This document shows positions 35,521 through 47,127 of a stretch of 64,000 nt of DNA, one piece after another. The translations under genes were made by a program, and so were the position numbers. Below the pieces are notes generated by a model. That model was not told the DNA's origin and made no database searches. It saw only the letters and a list, made by a program, of their open reading frames with translations. Position 1 is the stretch's first letter; every line of letters starts with the position of its first letter. This DNA comes from an uncultured Clostridia bacterium (GTDB taxonomy: Bacteria > Bacillota > Clostridia > Oscillospirales > Ruminococcaceae): positions 1-64,000 of the forward strand of contig CANQHA010000002.1 of assembly GCA_947623585.1 (NCBI GenBank), written 5' to 3'.

Positions 35521-35883
35521 TTAAAGTACAAACACCACTAAGATGGCGACGATAAGAGCATAGATTATCGCCGTTTCGATGAACACAAGTCCGAGCATCA
35601 TCGCGCCGCGCATATTTCCCGAGGCCTCGGGCTGCCTTGCGATGCCGTCGATGGTCTTCATAATAGTCATCGCCATGGCGATGGCGCCCGCGGCTGCCGC
35701 CGTTGCGATGATTATTGCGGCGGCGATGGCCTTATAGTCGCGAACGGTGTTTTCGGACTGAGTTTCGGTCTGAGCCTCGGCCTGAGCGGGGGCTGCGTTT
35801 TCCTCCGCAAAAACGGTAAGACCCATCGCCAAAACGAGGGACGCCGCCAAAATTACGGAGAGAATGATTTTCAATGCTTTCAT
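35521..35883 (-). CDS. atpE: ATP synthase Fo c subunit with N-terminal extension
   Basis: A 120-residue c subunit; the usual length is 70-90. Residues 1-27 look like a signal peptide (KALKIILSVILAASLVLAMGLTVFA, then EEN), followed by an Ala/Glu/Gln linker to about 48. The two ring helices follow, joined by the conserved ARQPE loop (82-86). The ion-carrying Glu is E103 (FIETAII). Helix 1 lacks the usual glycine series and has AAAAGAIAMAM instead, similar to the alanine motif of alkaliphilic Bacillus. The Gln typical of Na+-binding rings is a Met here, which favours protons, but this is an inference. The ATG at 35883 follows AAAGGA by 8 nt. Confidence 0.93.
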   Translation of the reverse strand: MKALKIILSVILAASLVLAMGLTVFAEENAAPAQAEAQTETQSENTVRDYKAIAAAIIIATAAAAGAIAMAMTIMKTIDGIARQPEASGNMRGAMMLGLVFIETAIIYALIVAILVVFVL

Positions 35884-35903
35884 GTTATCAGTTCCTTTCA
35901 GAA

Positions 35904-36713
35904 TCATTTGCGCTTTATTTTTTTATCGTGGACCTCGGTGCTTTCGCCATAGAAAACCGAGACGAGCATCGTGAGGACGTAAGCCTGGATTATCGCGTGC
36001 AAAAGCGTGAACAGCACCGCGACCACCGAGGGCAGAACAAAGCTGAGCGGCAGGTAGTGATATACGAGGTCGGTGACGAGCGCGCCGCTCAAAAGGGCGC
36101 CGAAAAGCCTGAAGCTCATCGATATCGGCAGCGAGAAGTCTTTGAGGGCGTTCACTGCTCCCCTTGCTTTTCCGTAGATGATTCCGCTGACGAGTATAAC
36201 GCCGTAAGACATCACGCCCATGGCTATCGCGCCGTTAATGTCGGCAAGCGGCGCGGGGAGGGTTATCGACGAGCCGCTAACGGTCACAGCCTGAAGCCCC
36301 AAAAGCTCAAAAAGCGTGCTGAACGCGATGTAAACGCCCGCCGTGAAGACATATGCTCCGAGAAAGCCGTTTCGGTGAGGGCTGTTTTGCTTTGCAAGCC
36401 CCGAAAAATATTTCACCGCCGTTTCAAGAACGAGCTGGAATTTTCCGGGTATCTTTTTGAAGCGAGGAATTGCGAACAGTCTCACCCCGAGGGCGAAAAC
36501 GGTTAAAATCGCCGTGACTGCAAAGGCCGATATAAGCCCCGGGTTCACTTCAAGGCCGAAAAGACCTATCTTTGCGCTTTCATGAAGCACTCCGTCGCGC
36601 ATGGCCTCCTGAATGGGTTCTTTCTCCTGCCCGGGGACAAGAATTATCCCGACGAGCAGCAGAGCCGCTAAAACAAGGAAGATCGCGGCGCTTATTATCA
36701 GTTGTTTTTTGCT
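35904..36713 (-). CDS. atpB: ATP synthase Fo a subunit
   Basis: A 269-residue membrane protein forming the ion half-channels beside the c ring. About six membrane helices are visible; the essential arginine lies in SFRLFGALLSGALV, and the last helix in HAIIQAYVLTMLVSVFYG carries the conserved Gln. I prefer the TTG start at 36713 (MSKKQLIISAAIF after recoding), 7 nt behind AGGCGG; the GTG of the track at 36758 would add 15 polar residues and lacks a site. It is the first gene of the operon atpB-E-F-A-G-D-C; no atpI is seen. Confidence 0.92.
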   Translation of the reverse strand, partial: SKKQLIISAAIFLVLAALLLVGIILVPGQEKEPIQEAMRDGVLHESAKIGLFGLEVNPGLISAFAVTAILTVFALGVRLFAIPRFKKIPGKFQLVLETAVKYFSGLAKQNSPHRNGFLGAYVFTAGVYIAFSTLFELLGLQAVTVSGSSITLPAPLADINGAIAMGVMSYGVILVSGIIYGKARGAVNALKDFSLPISMSFRLFGALLSGALVTDLVYHYLPLSFVLPSVVAVLFTLLHAIIQAYVLTMLVSVFYGESTEVHDKKIKRK

Positions 36714-36826
36714 CAAAACATCACCGCCTATACAAAAGGCTGAGCAAACCCGCGGCACGCCGTTGCGCCGCCAAGGTCAATGCCAAGCCGTTAAGATCAA
36801 AAGCCGAGATTCAGTTGCGATAAGCT

Positions 36827-36855
36827 ATTATAGCACCATTGCGCCAAAAGGTCAA
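36827..36855 (-). promoter_or_regulatory. Promoter of the ATP synthase operon
   Basis: On the minus strand TTGACC (36850-36855), 17 bp, TATAAT (36827-36832), with an extended TGC. It lies 113 bp before the preferred atpB start, leaving a leader of about 105 bases. Confidence 0.85.
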
Positions 36856-36984
36856 CCCTTAATTTATATTGCAAACAGAAAGGGAAAACTGCGCCGGCAG
36901 AGGAGCACACTAAGCCGGGGGCTTGGAATGTGCGCCGAACGGCGCAACGCCGCGCCGTTTCCCTCTTTCTTGCGTGTCTTTTCG

Positions 36985-37037
36985 CTTCACTTTTCTGCAC
37001 GCACAGAAAAGTGAAGGAGCACTCCCCTTCAGGGGAG
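36985..37037. repeat. Two consecutive perfect hairpins between atp promoter and copy 6
   Basis: CTTCACTTTTCTG (36985-36997) pairs perfectly with CAGAAAAGTGAAG (37004-37016) over CACGCA, and CTCCCC pairs with GGGGAG (37022-37037) over TTCA. Neither is followed by a T-run, so I do not call them terminators. They may be a further module of the repeat family. The rest of 36856-37085 is unassigned. Confidence 0.5.
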
Positions 37038-37085
37038 GGAAGAGAGGGTGGGGAAAGTGTGAAAAGCGTCCGACGTTTGCGAGCT

Positions 37086-37310
37086 AAAAGGTATTCAATC
37101 ATTCCCTCTCACGAGGTAAAGATTTCATACTATTTTAAGCCACCCCACCCCCGCAGGACGTTTGTTAAAAAGATAGCAAAGCGAACGCCCCCGCCCCTCG
37201 AGGGGCGGGGGCTATCATACTTAGCCTTTCCGCAGAAAGTATAGCGGGGGTGGGGTGATAAGCGATAGCATTCTTCTTACCCGCGGAAGCGGGGAAGATG
37301 AATACCTTTT
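37086..37310. repeat. Palindromic element copy 6 (225 bp)
   Basis: Starts AAAAGGTATTC and ends GAATACCTTTT. The left hairpin is a variant of the copy 1 type with a different stem (TTCCCTCTCACGAGGTAAAG) and is the inverse of the right hairpin of copy 4. The right hairpin is the TTCTTACCCGC/GCGGGGAAGA cassette of copy 7, inverse in copy 3. The centre is GCCCCTCGAGGGGC. Confidence 0.85.
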
Positions 37311-37412
37311 CCCCACTCAGCCCGGCTTCCGCCAACCGCAGGTATAAATTCTCACCCCGCCGGCTTTTCTGCAACGTCTTCGCAGCGGCGTGAAGATAAA
37401 TACCTTTCCCCT
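37311..37412. repeat. Outer module right of copy 6
   Basis: Similar, as reverse complement, to 1458-1561 (CCCCACTCAG, CGCAGGTATAAAT and AGATAAATACCTTT blocks). It ends with a further ATACCTTT boundary immediately before the lacZ stop codon region. A shorter relative follows copy 7 at 63752-63800. Confidence 0.6.
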
Positions 37413-37413
37413 C

Positions 37414-40483
<3,070 letters not shown>

Positions 40484-40490
40484 TAGTCCG

Positions 40491-40505
40491 GTTAGCGCGG
40501 CTAAC
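40491..40505. promoter_or_regulatory. Palindrome between divergent promoters (candidate operator)
   Basis: GTTAGC, three bases, GCTAAC: a perfect 6-bp inverted repeat placed 7 bp from the -35 box of the lacZ-type gene and 6 bp from that of the opposite gene. A LacI-type or similar repressor could bind here, but no such regulator is encoded nearby. Confidence 0.4.
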
Positions 40506-40511
40506 AAAAAC

Positions 40512-40540
40512 TTGATTTATTTTTTGAAATGTAATATAAT
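40512..40540 (+). promoter_or_regulatory. Promoter of the membrane spermidine-synthase-like gene
   Basis: TTGATT (40512-40517), 17 bp, TATAAT (40535-40540), 37 bp before the start codon. Confidence 0.75.
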
Positions 40541-40577
40541 CACCGTATATGTATTATTTTGAGAAAGGAATCGGAAA

Positions 40578-42179
40578 ATGGAAAGAAAGATCCTGAAGAA
40601 CAAAATATATCTTTATCTGACGGAATTTTTCGCCGGAATGTCGGTCATGGCGGCGGAGCTTGGGGCTTCAAGGCTTTTGGCGCCTTATTTCAGCTCGTCG
40701 CAGATAGTCTGGACCATAATAATCGGCACGATAATGATCGCCATGGCGCTCGGAAACATATACGGCGGCAGGACCGCCGACAAAAATCCCGACCCCGACA
40801 GACTTTATCTTCGCATTACCGCCGCGGCGGTCTGGCTTGCCGCGATACCGGTGCTCGGAAAATACGTCATCGTCGGAATATCCGGCGTGATGATTTTTGC
40901 GGTGAACTCTAACCTTCTCATATGGGCGGCGTTCGCGGCCTGCATGGTGATATTCGTCTTCCCGCTGTTTTTGCTCGGAACCGTCACTCCGTCGCTCGTG
41001 AAATACAGCGTTGACAGCCTTGACAAAAGCGGCGGCACCGTCGGGCTTTTGAACGCCTCAAACACGATAGGAAGCATTATCGGCACCTTTGTTCCGACCT
41101 TTGTTACCATTCCGACCGTCGGCACCTCGGCGACGTTTCTCATTTTTGCCGGAATTCTTCTTGCGCTTTCGGCGATATATTTTTTCAGCGAGAAAAGAAA
41201 GCTGCTTCAGATATCCCTTGCTATCGCGGCGGCGCTTTTATGCTGCGTTTTCGGGGCGGTAAGCAGCTTCGCCTTTTGGCAGGACGACATCGAATACGAG
41301 GGCGAGTCGGTTTATAACTATCTTCAGGTGACCGAGGACGAGGACGAGGTGATTTTATCGACAAACGTGCTTTTCGGGGTGCAGTCGATGCTCGAAAAAT
41401 CGGGCGGACTGACCGGAATGTATTACGATTATGCGATGGCGGCGCCCTATATGGCGGGGCTTTATGAAAAGGACGGGCTCGACGTTTTGATCCTCGGAAT
41501 GGGCACCGGCACATATGCCACTCAGTGCTCGAATTATTTCGATAACCTTAATTTCGAGGGCGTCGAGATCGACGAAAAAATAATTGCGCTTTCAAGGGAA
41601 TATTTCAGGCTGCCCGAAACGGTCGGGGTTACGCTTTACGACGGCAGGGCTTTTTTGAACGCCGCCGATAAAAAATACGACGTAATAATGGTCGACGCCT
41701 ATCAGGACATAACGATACCCTTTCAGATGTCCACCGTCGAATTTTTCACCCTCGTAAAGGATCATCTCAACGAGGGCGGGGTCATGGTCATGAACATGAA
41801 TATGAATTCGGGCGGAGAAAACGGCATCAACGCCTATCTGAGCGATACCGTCTCGGCGGTTTTCGACAGCGTTTACACCGTTGATGTTTCGAGGACCTCG
41901 AACGTCGAGCTTTTTGCCGCGAACGGATTTGACATGATAAAAAGAATGTCCGAAAACGTCGAAAAAGAGGATGACCCCGAGCTGAGAGCGCTTATGGAGA
42001 GGATATCCTCGGGGCTGCAAAAATATTCGGCGGGCGAAAGGGTCATGACCGACGACCGCGCGCCGGTCGAGCTTTTGGGAATAAGGGCGATAGACGCGCT
42101 GATTTTCGATCAGGCGGAATATTACAAGGCGGTTTTCAGGGCTTACGGCTTCAAGGGGCTTATAAGCAGCCTGAGCTGA
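40578..42179 (+). CDS. Membrane-fused spermidine-synthase-like protein
   Basis: A 533-residue protein with about seven membrane helices in residues 1-235 (YLTEFFAGMSVMAAELGASRLLAPYF at the start, GLLNASNTIGSIIGTFVPTF in the middle) and a cytosolic class I methyltransferase-type domain at 280-480: VLILGMGTGTYATQC, GVEIDEKIIAL, LYDGRAFL and VDAYQD, the pattern of spermidine synthases. This layout is annotated as fused MFS/spermidine synthase. Aminopropyl transfer is possible, but the substrate is unproven, and no S-adenosylmethionine decarboxylase is nearby. A good AAAGGAATC site precedes the ATG. A MATE exporter starts 18 nt downstream, so an export or membrane-linked polyamine role is an attractive but unproven reading. 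Confidence 0.85.
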   Translation: MERKILKNKIYLYLTEFFAGMSVMAAELGASRLLAPYFSSSQIVWTIIIGTIMIAMALGNIYGGRTADKNPDPDRLYLRITAAAVWLAAIPVLGKYVIVGISGVMIFAVNSNLLIWAAFAACMVIFVFPLFLLGTVTPSLVKYSVDSLDKSGGTVGLLNASNTIGSIIGTFVPTFVTIPTVGTSATFLIFAGILLALSAIYFFSEKRKLLQISLAIAAALLCCVFGAVSSFAFWQDDIEYEGESVYNYLQVTEDEDEVILSTNVLFGVQSMLEKSGGLTGMYYDYAMAAPYMAGLYEKDGLDVLILGMGTGTYATQCSNYFDNLNFEGVEIDEKIIALSREYFRLPETVGVTLYDGRAFLNAADKKYDVIMVDAYQDITIPFQMSTVEFFTLVKDHLNEGGVMVMNMNMNSGGENGINAYLSDTVSAVFDSVYTVDVSRTSNVELFAANGFDMIKRMSENVEKEDDPELRALMERISSGLQKYSAGERVMTDDRAPVELLGIRAIDALIFDQAEYYKAVFRAYGFKGLISSLS

Positions 42180-42197
42180 TTGGAGGAAAAAGTTTAA

Positions 42198-43691
42198 ATG
42201 GACGACGTTAAAAACGAAGCGCAAAAGGCGGCGTCGGAGGCGAAATTCATAAAAATGACCACCGAGCCGGTCGAAAGGCTCGTCGCGCAGCTTGCCGTTC
42301 CGACGATAATAAGTATGCTCGTGACATCGTTTTACAACCTTGCCGACACGTTTTTTGTCAGACAGCTTGAAAGCGATTCGATGATAGCCGCGGTGGGAAT
42401 TGTTTTCCCGCTGATGGCGATAATCCAGTCCTTCGGATTTTTCTGCGGGCACGGCTCGGGAAACTATATCTCACGCGCGCTCGGAAGAAAGGATTACTCG
42501 GACGCCGAAAAAATGGCCGCCGCCGGGTTCGGCTATGCGATACTCTTCGGCCTTGCGATAATGATTATCGGCACGGCTTTTCGCGGGCCTTTCGTCACCG
42601 TTTTGGGAGCCAAGACCGAAGCGACCGCCGCGGCCTCGGCGGACTATATGCAGTGGATACTTTTTGCGGCGCCTTTCATGACCGGAGCGTTCGTTCTCAA
42701 CAACCAGCTGAGAATGCAGGGAAACGCTTTTTTTGCGATGATAGGGCTGACCTCGGGCTCGATCCTGAACGTCGTTTTGGACCCGGTATTCATCTTCAAA
42801 AAGGGCGACCCGCTTTTCGGCGGCGCGGTGACTATGCCGTTCGGGATCGGTCTCGGCGTGGGCGGGGCGGCCCTCGCAACGGCGCTCAGCCAGATAGTCA
42901 GCTTTGTTTTGCTTCTTTTGGGAATACATTTCAGCGACAACATCAAAATAAATCTTAAAAATTTCAGCTTCAAGCCCTATTATTTCAAGGGGATAATTCA
43001 GGGCGGGCTGCCCTCGCTCGTCCGGCAGGGGCTTGCAAGCGTTGCGACGATGGCGCTCAATCACGCCGTCGGGATCTACATAGACGGCGACGAGATGATA
43101 GACGCCGTTCAGGCCGCGATGACCGGCGTTTCAAAGGTCATGAATATCGCTTCGTCGGCGCTCATAGGATTCGGACAGGGGTTCCAGCCCGTCTGCGGCT
43201 TCAACTATGGCGCAAAGCGCTTCGACCGAGTTCGCAGGGCGTTTTGGTTCTGCCTGTGGCTGAGCGTTTTGGTGCTTTGCGTGCTTTCGGCGGCGGGCTT
43301 TGTTTTTGCCGATAAGATAACAGCCGCCGTCGCCGGCTCGAGCCGCCTTGCGCAGACAATCGCCGCGTTCACGATGAGGGCGCAGCTTGCGGTCTTTCCG
43401 ATAGTTTCGTGGGTGGTGCTTGTGAACATGATGCTTCAGAACATCGGCATGACCGCCCGCGCAACGATAGTCGCGATGACGCGCCAAGGGCTAACGTTCA
43501 TTCCTTGCGTGCTCGGGCTGCCGCTTTTGATAAGCCTTTTCGGCGGCGAGCCGGTTTTGGGGCTTGAGCTTGCGCAGACCTGCGCCGACGTTTTGGCGTT
43601 TTTCATCTCGCTTCCGATAGGGCTTTCGGTGCTATCAGAGATGAAAAAGGCCGAGCCGCCCGAGGATGTTGCAAAATCCGACGGCTTGTGA
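42198..43691 (+). CDS. MATE family efflux transporter
   Basis: A 497-residue antiporter with twelve hydrophobic helices in two bundles. The start of the first bundle has LAVPTIISMLVTSFYNLADTFFVRQLESD, a very typical MATE sequence, and the second has GLPSLVRQGLASVATMALNHAV and GFGQGFQPVCGFNYGAKRFDRV. It would export cationic drugs or metabolites against Na+ or H+. GGAGG is placed 11 nt before the ATG. It probably shares the transcript of the spermidine-synthase-like gene, 18 nt upstream. Confidence 0.93.
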   Translation: MDDVKNEAQKAASEAKFIKMTTEPVERLVAQLAVPTIISMLVTSFYNLADTFFVRQLESDSMIAAVGIVFPLMAIIQSFGFFCGHGSGNYISRALGRKDYSDAEKMAAAGFGYAILFGLAIMIIGTAFRGPFVTVLGAKTEATAAASADYMQWILFAAPFMTGAFVLNNQLRMQGNAFFAMIGLTSGSILNVVLDPVFIFKKGDPLFGGAVTMPFGIGLGVGGAALATALSQIVSFVLLLLGIHFSDNIKINLKNFSFKPYYFKGIIQGGLPSLVRQGLASVATMALNHAVGIYIDGDEMIDAVQAAMTGVSKVMNIASSALIGFGQGFQPVCGFNYGAKRFDRVRRAFWFCLWLSVLVLCVLSAAGFVFADKITAAVAGSSRLAQTIAAFTMRAQLAVFPIVSWVVLVNMMLQNIGMTARATIVAMTRQGLTFIPCVLGLPLLISLFGGEPVLGLELAQTCADVLAFFISLPIGLSVLSEMKKAEPPEDVAKSDGL

Positions 43692-43765
43692 TAAGATAGG
43701 ATAAAATACGGCTTAAAATTCAGGAGGCAGCCGCCCTCAAATAATTATGTTTTCAGGTGATAAAA

Positions 43766-45499
43766 ATGGCTTCACAGGTTAAAGCGCCTTGGCTTGACAA
43801 TTACGGAGACGTGCCGAAGACGCTTGATTATTTCGACGGAACGATGTGGGAGATGGTCGAAAGGGCCGCCAATGAGCGCCCGGCTCACATCGCTTACGAC
43901 TTCATGGGAAAATCCACGACCTATGCGAGATTCAAGGCAAACGTTCACGCCTGCGCAAAGGCTTTGCGTGCTGCCGGCGTCAAACCGGGAGACAGAGTGA
44001 CGGTGTGTATGCCGAACTGTCCGCAGGCGGTCGTGATGTTTTATGCGATAAACCTCATGGGCGGCATCTCAAACATGGTGCATCCGCTTTCAAGCCAGAA
44101 CGAGATACTCTTTTATCTCAACGTTTCAAAGAGCGTCTGCGCGCTGACCCTCGACCAGTTCTATCCGAAATTCGAGGCGATAAGAAAGGACGCTCCGGCG
44201 CTTAAAACCCTTGTCATCGCCGCCGTGAAAGACGAGCTGAAGCCGCTTCTGAAGCTCGGATACAGCCTCACCGAGGGCAAAAAGCTGCCAAAGCTGCCGA
44301 AGGGTGGAGAATATGTCGCATGGAAGGAATTTATCGCCGCCGGAAAAGGCTATGCCGGAGAATATATTTGCCGCAAGGATAAAAACGACCCCGCCGTGAT
44401 ACTTTACAGCGGCGGCACCACCGGCACCACAAAGGGAATACTCCTTTCAAATTTAAACCTCAACGCGCTTTCGGCTCAGGTCATCTCGGCGAACCCGATC
44501 TATGACAAGGACGATAAGATCCTCGCCGTCATGCCGATTTTCCACGGCTTCGGGCTCGGCGTTTCAATCCACACGTTCCTCTCAAACTGCGGGCGCTGCG
44601 TTTTGGTGCCGAGGTTCACGCCGAAGACCTATGCGCACGATATTCTGAAAAACCGCTGCAACTTCATCGCCGGCGTGCCGACCCTTTATGAGGCGCTTTT
44701 GAGGCAGCCCGAGATGAAAAACGCCGATCTGAGCTGCTTAAAGGGCGTTTTCTCGGGGGGAGACACCCTCACCGCCGAGCTTAAAAAGCGCTTTGACAAA
44801 TTCCTTAAAGACCACAACGCAAACGTCGTCGTCAGAGAGGGCTACGGCACCACCGAGTGCGTGACCGCTTCCTGCCTCACGCCGCTCCACCTTTATAAGG
44901 AGGGCTCGATAGGTCAGCCTTTTGCCGATACATACTATAAAATAGTTCAGGTCGGCACCAACATCGAGGTGCCTTACGGTGAAGAGGGCGAGATCTGCAT
45001 CTCGGGGCCGACGGTCATGCTCGGATATCTTGACAACCCCGAGGAGACCGCGAACACTTTAAGGCTTCACGGCGACGGAAGAACATGGCTTCACACCGGC
45101 GACCTCGGAATCATGGACGAGGACGGCTTCATCTACTTCCGCCAGAGGATAAAGAGAATGATAATAACCTCGGGCTATAACGTTTATCCGTCTCAGCTTG
45201 AAAACGTTCTCGAGGGCTGCGAGGCGGTGCAGCTCGCCTGCGTCATCGGCGTGCCCGACCCCTATAAAATGCAGAAGATAAAGGCTTTCGTCGTTTTGAA
45301 GGAGGGCTATCCGGCGGACGACGGTACCCGCGAAACGATTTTGGATTACTGCAAAAAGAACATTGCAAAATACGCCATGCCTTATGAGATAGAATTCCGC
45401 GAAAGCCTGCCGACGACGCTCGTCGGAAAGGTGGCTTATCGGGTGCTTGAAGAGGAAGAGGCTGCCAAGCGCGGAGAAAAGGTCGGGGCGACGGTCTGA
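43766..45499 (+). CDS. AMP-forming acyl-CoA synthetase (long-chain fatty acid type)
   Basis: A 577-residue ANL-family ligase. The phosphate-binding motif YSGGTTGTTKG lies at about 212-222, followed by MPIFHGFGLGV, REGYGTTECVTA (A5 motif), LHTGDLGIMDEDGFIYFRQR (A7/A8) and, near the end, TLVGKVAYR with the catalytic lysine (A10). It activates a carboxylic acid with ATP and couples it to CoA; a fatty acid is likely from the sequence style but chain length is not readable. The ATG at 43766 has AGGTGAT before it; the GTG of the track is inside that site. A terminator follows directly. Confidence 0.9.
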   Translation: MASQVKAPWLDNYGDVPKTLDYFDGTMWEMVERAANERPAHIAYDFMGKSTTYARFKANVHACAKALRAAGVKPGDRVTVCMPNCPQAVVMFYAINLMGGISNMVHPLSSQNEILFYLNVSKSVCALTLDQFYPKFEAIRKDAPALKTLVIAAVKDELKPLLKLGYSLTEGKKLPKLPKGGEYVAWKEFIAAGKGYAGEYICRKDKNDPAVILYSGGTTGTTKGILLSNLNLNALSAQVISANPIYDKDDKILAVMPIFHGFGLGVSIHTFLSNCGRCVLVPRFTPKTYAHDILKNRCNFIAGVPTLYEALLRQPEMKNADLSCLKGVFSGGDTLTAELKKRFDKFLKDHNANVVVREGYGTTECVTASCLTPLHLYKEGSIGQPFADTYYKIVQVGTNIEVPYGEEGEICISGPTVMLGYLDNPEETANTLRLHGDGRTWLHTGDLGIMDEDGFIYFRQRIKRMIITSGYNVYPSQLENVLEGCEAVQLACVIGVPDPYKMQKIKAFVVLKEGYPADDGTRETILDYCKKNIAKYAMPYEIEFRESLPTTLVGKVAYRVLEEEEAAKRGEKVGATV

Positions 45500-45511
45500 T
45501 AAAAAGCGACA

Positions 45512-45556
45512 AAAATACCCCTTTTGTGAAAACGCGGTAGGGGTATTGTTTTTATA
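45512..45556 (+). terminator. Terminator of the acyl-CoA synthetase gene
   Basis: AATACCCC and GGGGTATT pair around a loop of about 18 nt (TTTTGTGAAAACGCGGTA) and end in GTTTTTAT, right after the stop codon. Confidence 0.75.
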
Positions 45557-45599
45557 GCGCAACTATATAACGGCGGGAAGTTTTTGGGATATTCGGGTA

Positions 45600-45628
45600 T
45601 TGAAAAATAAATTTTGCTGTGCTATAAT
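45600..45628 (+). promoter_or_regulatory. Promoter of the M29 aminopeptidase gene
   Basis: TTGAAA (45600-45605), 17 bp, TATAAT (45623-45628), with extended TGC. The start codon is 73 bp downstream. Confidence 0.8.
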
Positions 45629-45700
45629 ATCGCATTGTGGAATTTTGCCTGTTTGAAGCGATAAAGCGGGCGAAAAAATTGCGACACGGAGGACAATGTA

Positions 45701-46930
45701 ATGAAAAGAAGTACGATCAAGAAGTATGCAAAATTGATTGTAAGAGTCGGCGCAAATGTTCAGAAGGGTCAGACGGTCCAGTTGACCTGCTCGGTCGATC
45801 AGGCTGATTTCTGCGCGCTTGTCGTTGACGAATGTTATAAAGCCGGCGCCAAGCACGTTGAAATAGATTGGGTCAATTACAAGGTCGGAAGAAGCAGGAT
45901 GCGCTATGAGACCATAAAAACGCTTTCCACCGTTCACAAGTGGCAGGAGGAAAAGATGAAATGGGCAGCCGAAGAGCTTCCTTGCAGAATTAACATAGTT
46001 TCGGAGGACCCCGACGGCTTCAAGGGCGTCAACCCCGCAAAAATGCAGAAAGTCTCGGTCAACCGCTATAAGATAACAAAGAAATATTCCGATCTTATGG
46101 AGTCGAAATATCAGTGGACGATAGCGGCGGTGCCCGGAAAGGAATGGGCGAGAAAGGTATTCCCCGGAATAAGAACGAGTCAGGCGGTCGAGAAGCTGTG
46201 GAAAGCGATCTTGGAGACGGTATACGTCACCGACGACAACGACCCGATCGAGGTCTGGAAAAAGGTCAACGAGGATTTCAAGAGCCGCTGCGAGAAGCTG
46301 AACGAAAATAAGTTTGAATACCTCGAATATAAATCCTCGAACGGCACCGATTTCAAATGCTGGCTCACCCCGAAATCAAAGTGGTGCGGCGGCGGAGAAT
46401 ATGACCTGAACGGGCGCTTCTTCAACCCGAATATGCCCACCATCGAGGTCTTCACCACCCCCATGAAAGGAAAGGCCGAGGGAAAGGTTGTCTCGACCAA
46501 ACCGCTTTCTTACGGCGGGCAGATGATAGAGAATTTCTCGATAACCTTCAAGGACGGCCGCGCGGTATCCTGCGAGGCAGAAAAGGGCAAGCAGCTTCTT
46601 GAGGAGATTTTGAATTCCGACAAGGGTTCGTCGATGATAGGCGAGCTTGCTTTGGTGCCGCAGGATTCTCCGATAAACAACCAGAACATTCTTTATTACG
46701 AGACGCTGTTCGACGAGAACGCAAGCTGCCACATCGCGCTCGGCAGAGGATATCGCGAGTGCATCGAGGGCTATGAGAACATGACCCACGACGAGCTTGG
46801 CGAGATCGGCGTCAACGAGTCGATGATACACGTCGATTTCATGGTCGGAGCGCCCGATCTTTCGATAGTCGGCCACACCTTCGACGGAAAGGACGTTCAG
46901 ATTTTCAAGGACGGAAACTTTGTTATCTGA
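45701..46930 (+). CDS. M29 family metallo-aminopeptidase
   Basis: A 409-residue aminopeptidase of the AmpS/PepS/aminopeptidase T family. Motifs include the N-terminal VGANVQKGQTV and the C-terminal metal-binding part: GGEYDLNGRFFNPNMPTIEVFTTP (Glu), FDENASCHIALGRGY (His) and HVDFMVGAPDL (His and Asp). It removes N-terminal residues from small peptides in the cytosol with a co-catalytic two-metal centre. Its position just before a peptide ABC importer suggests a joint role in peptide use, although each has its own promoter. An ACGGAGGA site precedes the ATG. Length is normal. Confidence 0.93.
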   Translation: MKRSTIKKYAKLIVRVGANVQKGQTVQLTCSVDQADFCALVVDECYKAGAKHVEIDWVNYKVGRSRMRYETIKTLSTVHKWQEEKMKWAAEELPCRINIVSEDPDGFKGVNPAKMQKVSVNRYKITKKYSDLMESKYQWTIAAVPGKEWARKVFPGIRTSQAVEKLWKAILETVYVTDDNDPIEVWKKVNEDFKSRCEKLNENKFEYLEYKSSNGTDFKCWLTPKSKWCGGGEYDLNGRFFNPNMPTIEVFTTPMKGKAEGKVVSTKPLSYGGQMIENFSITFKDGRAVSCEAEKGKQLLEEILNSDKGSSMIGELALVPQDSPINNQNILYYETLFDENASCHIALGRGYRECIEGYENMTHDELGEIGVNESMIHVDFMVGAPDLSIVGHTFDGKDVQIFKDGNFVI

Positions 46931-46947
46931 GCGGTAATTAAAAAGCG

Positions 46948-46977
46948 AATCAGTCCGGTGCGCCGGGCTGATTTTTA
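46948..46977 (+). terminator. Terminator of the M29 aminopeptidase gene
   Basis: AATCAG-T-CCGG pairs with CCGG-G-CTGATT over a TGCG loop and is followed by TTTAT. It lies 17 bp after the stop codon. Confidence 0.8.
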
Positions 46978-47051
46978 TGCCCGAAAAGTTTTGCCTGCCG
47001 TTTTCACAAAAACTCCACAGGATATACACCGCGTTTTCGGCGCGGCGGGGC

Positions 47052-47080
47052 TTGCGTTTTTTTGCAGACTGCGGTATAAT
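47052..47080 (+). promoter_or_regulatory. Promoter of the peptide ABC importer operon
   Basis: TTGCGT (47052-47057), 17 bp, TATAAT (47075-47080). The early ATG at 47095 would be almost leaderless, which supports the GTG start at 47128. Confidence 0.65.
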
Positions 47081-47127
47081 ACAAAAATGGTAAAATGGAA
47101 AAATATCGCCGAGAGGGGGAAACCGCC

